NCBI GenBank assembly: GCA_964472395.1
Contig: CAYYMM010000009.1
Coordinates: 1-64,000, forward strand
From: CALFER01 sp964472395
GTDB lineage: Bacteria; CSSED10-310; CALFER01
Length of the DNA: 64,000 nucleotides
Direction: 5' to 3'
Part shown: positions 59,750 to 64,000 of the stretch, piece after piece
Numbering within the stretch: the stretch's first letter is position 1
Layout: each line of letters starts with the position of its first letter
Notes under the pieces: model-generated
Databases searched by the model: none
Told to the model about the DNA's origin: nothing
Seen by the model: the letters and a program-made list of their open reading frames with translations, nothing else
Made by a program: the position numbers and the translations under genes

Positions 59750-62494
59750 TTACTCCCAGGAGATCGGACAGAAATCATAGTTGCCCAGGAGTGCAACGGC
59801 GGAGGAATCGACAAACGCCGCCCAGAAACGGGTGTTCGATCCGGATCCGGCTCCGCTCGGCCACGGGAACTCGAAGATGATTTCGTAGTTCCGGTAACCG
59901 GTCGGCAGATTCCGTGTCTCGAAGTCCAATGTCTGCTGCCACGTTGGCCAGAAGAAGAACATACCGTAGGTTTCCAGGAGAATGTACATATCGGGTGTGA
60001 CCGCCGGCCCCGGGTTCCAGGACTTGACCGTAAGCTTCAGATTATCGCCTGCATGAAAAATCGGTTGATTCAGATCAATATCGACTCCAGGTGCATTGGT
60101 CGAGATTCCAAACCAGTTCAGAATTCGGCTCATGAGTTGCTGTCGGTTGTTCGGGTTGCCGGCGTCGGTAGTGATGCCATGCAGCGGGACGCTGAGGTAG
60201 CACAGTCTGTATTCGCCTTGATACAAGTGTCCGCAGACTCCATTCGTCAGGACATCATCGGCTGTGTCTTCTTCACAGCCTGAATCTGCCGGGAGTGCCG
60301 GATTGTCGCAGTCATGCAGACCGGCCTGCATAATCGGGATCGCAGAAGGTTGGATCGTGTATTCATCCGGCCACCACAGAAATCGGGAGGCAGTCGAGAA
60401 CGGATCGGTGAATGTGAACGACATGCCGTTCAGTATTCCTCCGGCGGTACCTGTCGCATCAAAGAAATACTCATCCTGTTCAACACCCGCGACCTTCAGG
60501 TAATCGTAACAGAAGGATCCCGGCTCGAAATCCTTGTAATCCGAGCCACTGGCATAGCTGTATTGGCTGTAAATGAACTCGTGGCTCGACATGAGCAGAT
60601 CTCCACCCATATCGAGGAAATCCTTGAGTTCTTCCAGGACAGCGCCCGTCGGAGCGTTGGCTGATTCCTTGCCGTCTTCCCAGATGACGAGATCATAGAG
60701 AGTCATGATCTCAGCCGAGGGATATCCAAGGGATAGCACTTCCCATGTATTGTATGAAATGGGGATCTGATCGAGAGCTTCTTCAAAGAAGACTTCGATG
60801 GTCTGAGCGACACCCTTGCGCGTCGCATCGTCATCGACGATCAGAACCCGATTCGGGTTGACAGGAATCGGCAGCGTGAGCGCGTCGCTGGTGTAGGTTC
60901 CCGAAGTGGCGGTCAGCGCGAAGGGCTCGATGGTGCTTTCTGTACCTGTCGTATGATAGCGGAAGAGGTTCGACGCATTGGTGTTGGTCCCACCGTTCTT
61001 CGCAACAAGACCGAAATTGCTCGATCCCGAGTCGATCGTCACGTTGGGATTGACCGTGGTGAGCGTGCCCACGACATTCGAGGCATCCTTGCTGGCGACG
61101 TTCTTCAAGCTGACTTCAACATCGAAGGTGTTGTTGCCCAGCGGATAGACCGTGTACTTGTCAACGATGATCGTCGGGTTCATGAAAGCAGAGAACGACA
61201 TCGTCTCCCCGCGATTCGACACATTGAACACGGCAAGATTGGAGGGGAGAAAATACCCATCCGAATTCGGATTGGTGTTCCAATCGAAGGAGGTATATCC
61301 GAGATCAAGACCGAATCCTGCGTCAGCCAGGTCGCCGGATGTGCTGAGTTTGGCATCTTCGATCGTGCAGAACCAGTGAGCAGCATTCCCGCTGTTTGAC
61401 CCGTTCATGTTTCGATCGACATGATAAATCATCAGTCCGCCGAGGAATCGGGCAGGCAGATGGTCGAAGTTCAGCGTGTGATTCACCCATCGGTTCTCGA
61501 TGAGGAAGAATTCTTTCGGATCGTTGTTGATAATGAGTTTATAGCTGGAGTTTGCCTGGTGGGTCTGGATCGCGTCGATGTTGTAGACGCCATCCGAGCT
61601 GATGACAGTGGGCGTGATCCATCCGAGCGATTCCTTACACACGGAGCAGAAATGAGCTGGCTTGCTGCCATAGGGATTACCAATGCTGGACCCTTCGGCC
61701 ATGATGCACCATTTCCCAACCGGTGTCGGTTTAGATGTATACTCCGTGTCATATTCATCAGGAAGACCCAGAACGTGCCCATGCTCGTGGCAAATCGTTC
61801 CGATCGTTTCCATCTGAGCGCCTGCCCGGAGCTCCGGCTGGATCGAGTAGCGGCTGATCGTGACTCCATCAAATTCAAGTTCGTCGAATGCGCTGACATG
61901 CGACCAGATGCTCTGAGGACTCCCGCCTTCGCCGCCGATGCCCTGGTGAATGACGACCAATCCGTCGACATCTCCATCTCCATCGTTATCGAACTGAGAC
62001 CAGTCCATTCCGTCGGCTTCCGCTGCGATGGCCGCTTCGCGGGCGAGTTCGGCGGCACCGCCTCCGAAACCGTAGTTGTTCTGATGATAGTGTTCATACG
62101 GATAGGCTGCGGTGAACCAGCCTTTCACCGTTCCGTCGATATCGAACTGGCCGTAGGATGCTTCACGATAAAAATCACGCATACTGCCGGTTGTGTAAGT
62201 CCCGATGGTGAATAACTGCTGAGACCATGTCCCGACCGGAATCGTCGGTGCGACATCGCTGGCGTGAATAAAAACGACCGGGAATCTCCATGTGCCACGG
62301 AGTGTTCCCTTCGGGCGCATGGGAGCAGGCGTCGTCTGTTCGATAGGCACCGGCAACCCGGATTCATAGAAAATCAAGGTTTCCGGATCGTATGTTCCTG
62401 GGATCGGCGGAGCGGCCTGACCGATACTGCCGGAACAAAAGATTCCCAGCAGAACGATCGACGTTGCGATGAACGTTCGATGAAAACGCGACAT
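59750..62494 (-). CDS. Secreted M6-family metalloprotease (immune inhibitor A-like)
   Basis: A 914-aa secreted zinc protease. A signal peptide (MSRFHRTFIATSIVLLGIFCSGSIGQA) precedes the M6 catalytic domain with FVVIHQG-type strands, SIWSHVSAF and the zinc motif HEHGHVLGLPDEYD (His236-Glu237-His238-Gly-His240). A DNDGDGDVDG calcium loop and WCIMAEGSSIG follow. Middle regions are beta-rich (Ig-like). Residues about 545-700 look like a class I amidotransferase-like domain (VLIVDDD, YDLVIWEDGKES, FLDMGGDLLMSSHEFIY). GGAGG nine bases before the ATG at 62494 supports this start. It probably leaves the cell through the adjacent T2SS. Confidence 0.9.
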   Translation of the reverse strand: MSRFHRTFIATSIVLLGIFCSGSIGQAAPPIPGTYDPETLIFYESGLPVPIEQTTPAPMRPKGTLRGTWRFPVVFIHASDVAPTIPVGTWSQQLFTIGTYTTGSMRDFYREASYGQFDIDGTVKGWFTAAYPYEHYHQNNYGFGGGAAELAREAAIAAEADGMDWSQFDNDGDGDVDGLVVIHQGIGGEGGSPQSIWSHVSAFDELEFDGVTISRYSIQPELRAGAQMETIGTICHEHGHVLGLPDEYDTEYTSKPTPVGKWCIMAEGSSIGNPYGSKPAHFCSVCKESLGWITPTVISSDGVYNIDAIQTHQANSSYKLIINNDPKEFFLIENRWVNHTLNFDHLPARFLGGLMIYHVDRNMNGSNSGNAAHWFCTIEDAKLSTSGDLADAGFGLDLGYTSFDWNTNPNSDGYFLPSNLAVFNVSNRGETMSFSAFMNPTIIVDKYTVYPLGNNTFDVEVSLKNVASKDASNVVGTLTTVNPNVTIDSGSSNFGLVAKNGGTNTNASNLFRYHTTGTESTIEPFALTATSGTYTSDALTLPIPVNPNRVLIVDDDATRKGVAQTIEVFFEEALDQIPISYNTWEVLSLGYPSAEIMTLYDLVIWEDGKESANAPTGAVLEELKDFLDMGGDLLMSSHEFIYSQYSYASGSDYKDFEPGSFCYDYLKVAGVEQDEYFFDATGTAGGILNGMSFTFTDPFSTASRFLWWPDEYTIQPSAIPIMQAGLHDCDNPALPADSGCEEDTADDVLTNGVCGHLYQGEYRLCYLSVPLHGITTDAGNPNNRQQLMSRILNWFGISTNAPGVDIDLNQPIFHAGDNLKLTVKSWNPGPAVTPDMYILLETYGMFFFWPTWQQTLDFETRNLPTGYRNYEIIFEFPWPSGAGSGSNTRFWAAFVDSSAVALLGNYDFCPISWE

Positions 62495-62576
62495 GAAATA
62501 CATCCTCCATTCTGGGTTATTGAACTCACGAATTTCACATTTCGAGAGTAATTCACTCGCCAAAGACACCTCTTAT

Positions 62577-62605
62577 ATTCTATGAATATTGGCTGTCCGA
62601 TGCAA
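62577..62605 (-). promoter_or_regulatory. Candidate promoter of the M6 protease gene
   Basis: Minus-strand TTGCAT (62600-62605, 3/6) and TAGAAT (62577-62582, 5/6) are 17 bases apart, about 80 bases before the start codon. The same TTGCAT element and spacing are seen before the aldolase-BMC operon. Confidence 0.4.
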
Positions 62606-62681
62606 TGAAGACGCCACACATCTTGAGAATATCGACAGGATGCAAGGCGCTTCTACACGCAATACGTGCAAGAGGAAGTAT

Positions 62682-63665
62682 ATGTTTCAGAAGAACCTGC
62701 GGGGTCTGGGCGTCGATATCGGCGGCACGAGTATTCGGGCTGCCTGCGTTAGCAAAGATGGCATCGAATCTGAAATTTGGCGGATCGAAACGCAACGAAT
62801 TCCGACCCTTTCGGATCTGGTTCGGTTCCTGACGGATTGCATCGGAAAAGTTGAAAAATCCGGTGGTGTATCAGCAATCGGAATCGGTGTGCCCGGACCT
62901 TATAACGCTCATACTGGTTTGTTGAGCAAACTGCCAAACATTAAAGGATGGGAGGCATACCCACTTCAGAGTGCCATCCGGGATGCGTTTCCGTCGCTCG
63001 CGGTTTCTGTGATCAATGATGCTGATGCCGCAGCTTATGGCGAGTATTTCTTCGGAACCGTTCGAGGACTGCCAGATTTTGCATTGTTGACTCTTGGCAC
63101 AGGTCTTGGATCTTCATTCTTTATCGGAGGGAAGCATTACATCGGCCCAGGAGGATACTCCTCCGAACTCGGACACATTCCGATCGCTGTCACAGGACCA
63201 ATCTGCGGCTGCGGTGCTCGCGGACATGTCGAATCGTTTCTTTCCAGTCGCCAGACTGCCACATGGATCCAGAAAAAGGTCCAGGCAGGAGTCAGAACTT
63301 TATTGACTACTAACAGCTATTCTCGCGGTGAAGCCCGATTCGACCTGATCATTCAATGCGCTCGAAATCATGATCAATTGGCTCGAAAAGCACTGAATCG
63401 CTACGCGTATTACCTGGGAAGAACACTGGCTGTGGTGGCCAACCTGTTCAACATGCAGATCACTGTTTTGGCCGGAGGTATCGCGCCTGCATGGGACATG
63501 TTTCGAGAAACGAGCCTCCGGGAGATGCGTCGATCCTGTTTTCCGGATCAGGGACACATGACCGTGATTCAATCCACTTTGGGCGAAACAGCGGGAATTC
63601 TAGGGGCGGCTACCCATGCACTCGCAGGTTTTCCTCTCCATCATGCCGATTTCCATTCGTCATGA
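62682..63665 (+). CDS. ROK-family sugar kinase (glucokinase-like)
   Basis: A 327-aa ROK protein with no N-terminal DNA-binding domain, so a kinase rather than a repressor. The ATP/phosphate motif is GLGVDIGGTSIRAA (residues 7-20). The sugar-binding region is GIGVPGPYNAHTGLLSKLPNIKGWEAYPL, and NDADAAAYGE carries the catalytic Asp. LGTGLGSSFFIGG and ELGHIPI follow. The zinc motif reads CGCGARGHVES, with His where CxCGxxGCxE has its last Cys. Substrate is likely a hexose. AGAGGA precedes the ATG at 62682. Confidence 0.9.
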   Translation: MFQKNLRGLGVDIGGTSIRAACVSKDGIESEIWRIETQRIPTLSDLVRFLTDCIGKVEKSGGVSAIGIGVPGPYNAHTGLLSKLPNIKGWEAYPLQSAIRDAFPSLAVSVINDADAAAYGEYFFGTVRGLPDFALLTLGTGLGSSFFIGGKHYIGPGGYSSELGHIPIAVTGPICGCGARGHVESFLSSRQTATWIQKKVQAGVRTLLTTNSYSRGEARFDLIIQCARNHDQLARKALNRYAYYLGRTLAVVANLFNMQITVLAGGIAPAWDMFRETSLREMRRSCFPDQGHMTVIQSTLGETAGILGAATHALAGFPLHHADFHSS

Positions 63666-63703
63666 ACTTTCCGTATAATCATTCAATTGGAAAGGGGGCA
63701 ATC

Positions 63704-64000
63704 TTGCAAAGAATTCTGAAAATACAGGCAGGCGACAGTAAATTAATGAGTTTATTCCTCTTGGTAGTTGTCCTGATCTTGATTCTATGCTTATGGAAAA
63801 TCGGACTGCCATATCTCAGCTATATGCGACTTTCAACATTTGTTACCGAGACGGTCAATTATGATCGTCAGAACTACGTCTTGGACGCTACGATGATGAG
63901 AAGCATGGTTGATCGCGTTTACAATAAAGCGCTTGAGTTGAATCTACCGATCGCGGAAAAAAGCATTCAGATCGAACGGGAAGATGACCGGGCCGTGATG
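63704..64000 (+). CDS. Partial membrane protein of unknown function, cut by the window end
   Basis: An open frame without a stop to the end of the window (99 codons). It starts at a TTG behind GGGGGC. The protein has a single N-terminal transmembrane segment (about residues 16-38, LFLLVVVLILILCLWKIGLPYL), then LSTFVTETVNYDRQNYVLDATMMRSMVDRVYNKALELNLPIAEKSI. This resembles DUF4845-type pilin-like proteins in layout, but recognition is weak. It lies 38 bases after the ROK gene. Confidence 0.5.
   Translation, partial: MQRILKIQAGDSKLMSLFLLVVVLILILCLWKIGLPYLSYMRLSTFVTETVNYDRQNYVLDATMMRSMVDRVYNKALELNLPIAEKSIQIEREDDRAVM

Overview
The window reads as chromosomal DNA of a Gram-negative-type (diderm) bacterium. 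It encodes LPS-export permeases (LptF/LptG), a class A penicillin-binding protein, RseP and a type II secretion system with an outer-membrane secretin. The 10-N gap inside valS suggests an assembled draft scaffold. DapL-type lysine/peptidoglycan synthesis, microcompartment pentamers, DUF4388 (PATAN) proteins and Pro/Thr-rich secreted linkers suggest a little-studied or uncultured phylum. Nothing here fixes the taxonomy, so I do not name one.

Layout. 1-2.7 kb: end of the alpha ribosomal operon (rpsK end, rpsD, rpoA, rplQ) plus a single-domain response regulator, closed by a terminator embedded in the 3' end of uvrC. 2.7-8.6 kb: uvrC-uvrB, divergent from a PBP1a gene. 8.6-18.9 kb: a long minus-strand run (TPR membrane protein, pseudo-receiver protein, valS, nadC, birA, coaX, DnaC-like ATPase, LapA-like protein, and an LptF-LptG fusion). 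18.9-28.7 kb: tRNA-Arg, acyP-apt, a large DUF4388/J-like/TPR protein, two tRNA-Pro genes around pcm, a rhomboid-free M50 protease-scpA-scpB-rluB-merR cluster, xer recombinase, a lipoprotein and rpsT. 28.7-34.3 kb: SpoU methyltransferase, dapL, an 8-oxoguanine/guanine deaminase-like enzyme, an RNase Z-like hydrolase and a second DUF4388/TPR protein.

34.3-43.9 kb is the most unusual part. A tight five-gene operon encodes a class II aldolase-like protein, three consecutive bacterial microcompartment vertex proteins (EutN/CcmL family) and a zinc alcohol dehydrogenase. A PduL-type phosphotransacylase lies 5 kb away behind yihY, tsaB-tsaC, rseP and a CDP-paratose epimerase-like gene. No hexameric shell protein and no acylating aldehyde dehydrogenase are present in the window, so either the compartment genes are dispersed or this is an atypical system.

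43.9-47.2 kb: miaB, an HU/IHF protein, a CPBP protease and a bifunctional-nuclease-family gene. 47.2-59.7 kb: a complete-looking type II secretion cluster in the order gspE-F-G-H-I-J-K-L-M-D, with 4-base overlaps between the pseudopilin genes, a lipoprotein secretin and a following Big-1-domain lipoprotein. It ends at a bidirectional terminator shared with a convergent, secreted M6 (immune inhibitor A-like) metalloprotease that is a plausible export substrate. The window ends with a ROK-family kinase and the start of an unidentified membrane protein. No rRNA, CRISPR array, transposon or prophage was seen, and no gene-free stretch exceeds about 300 bases.
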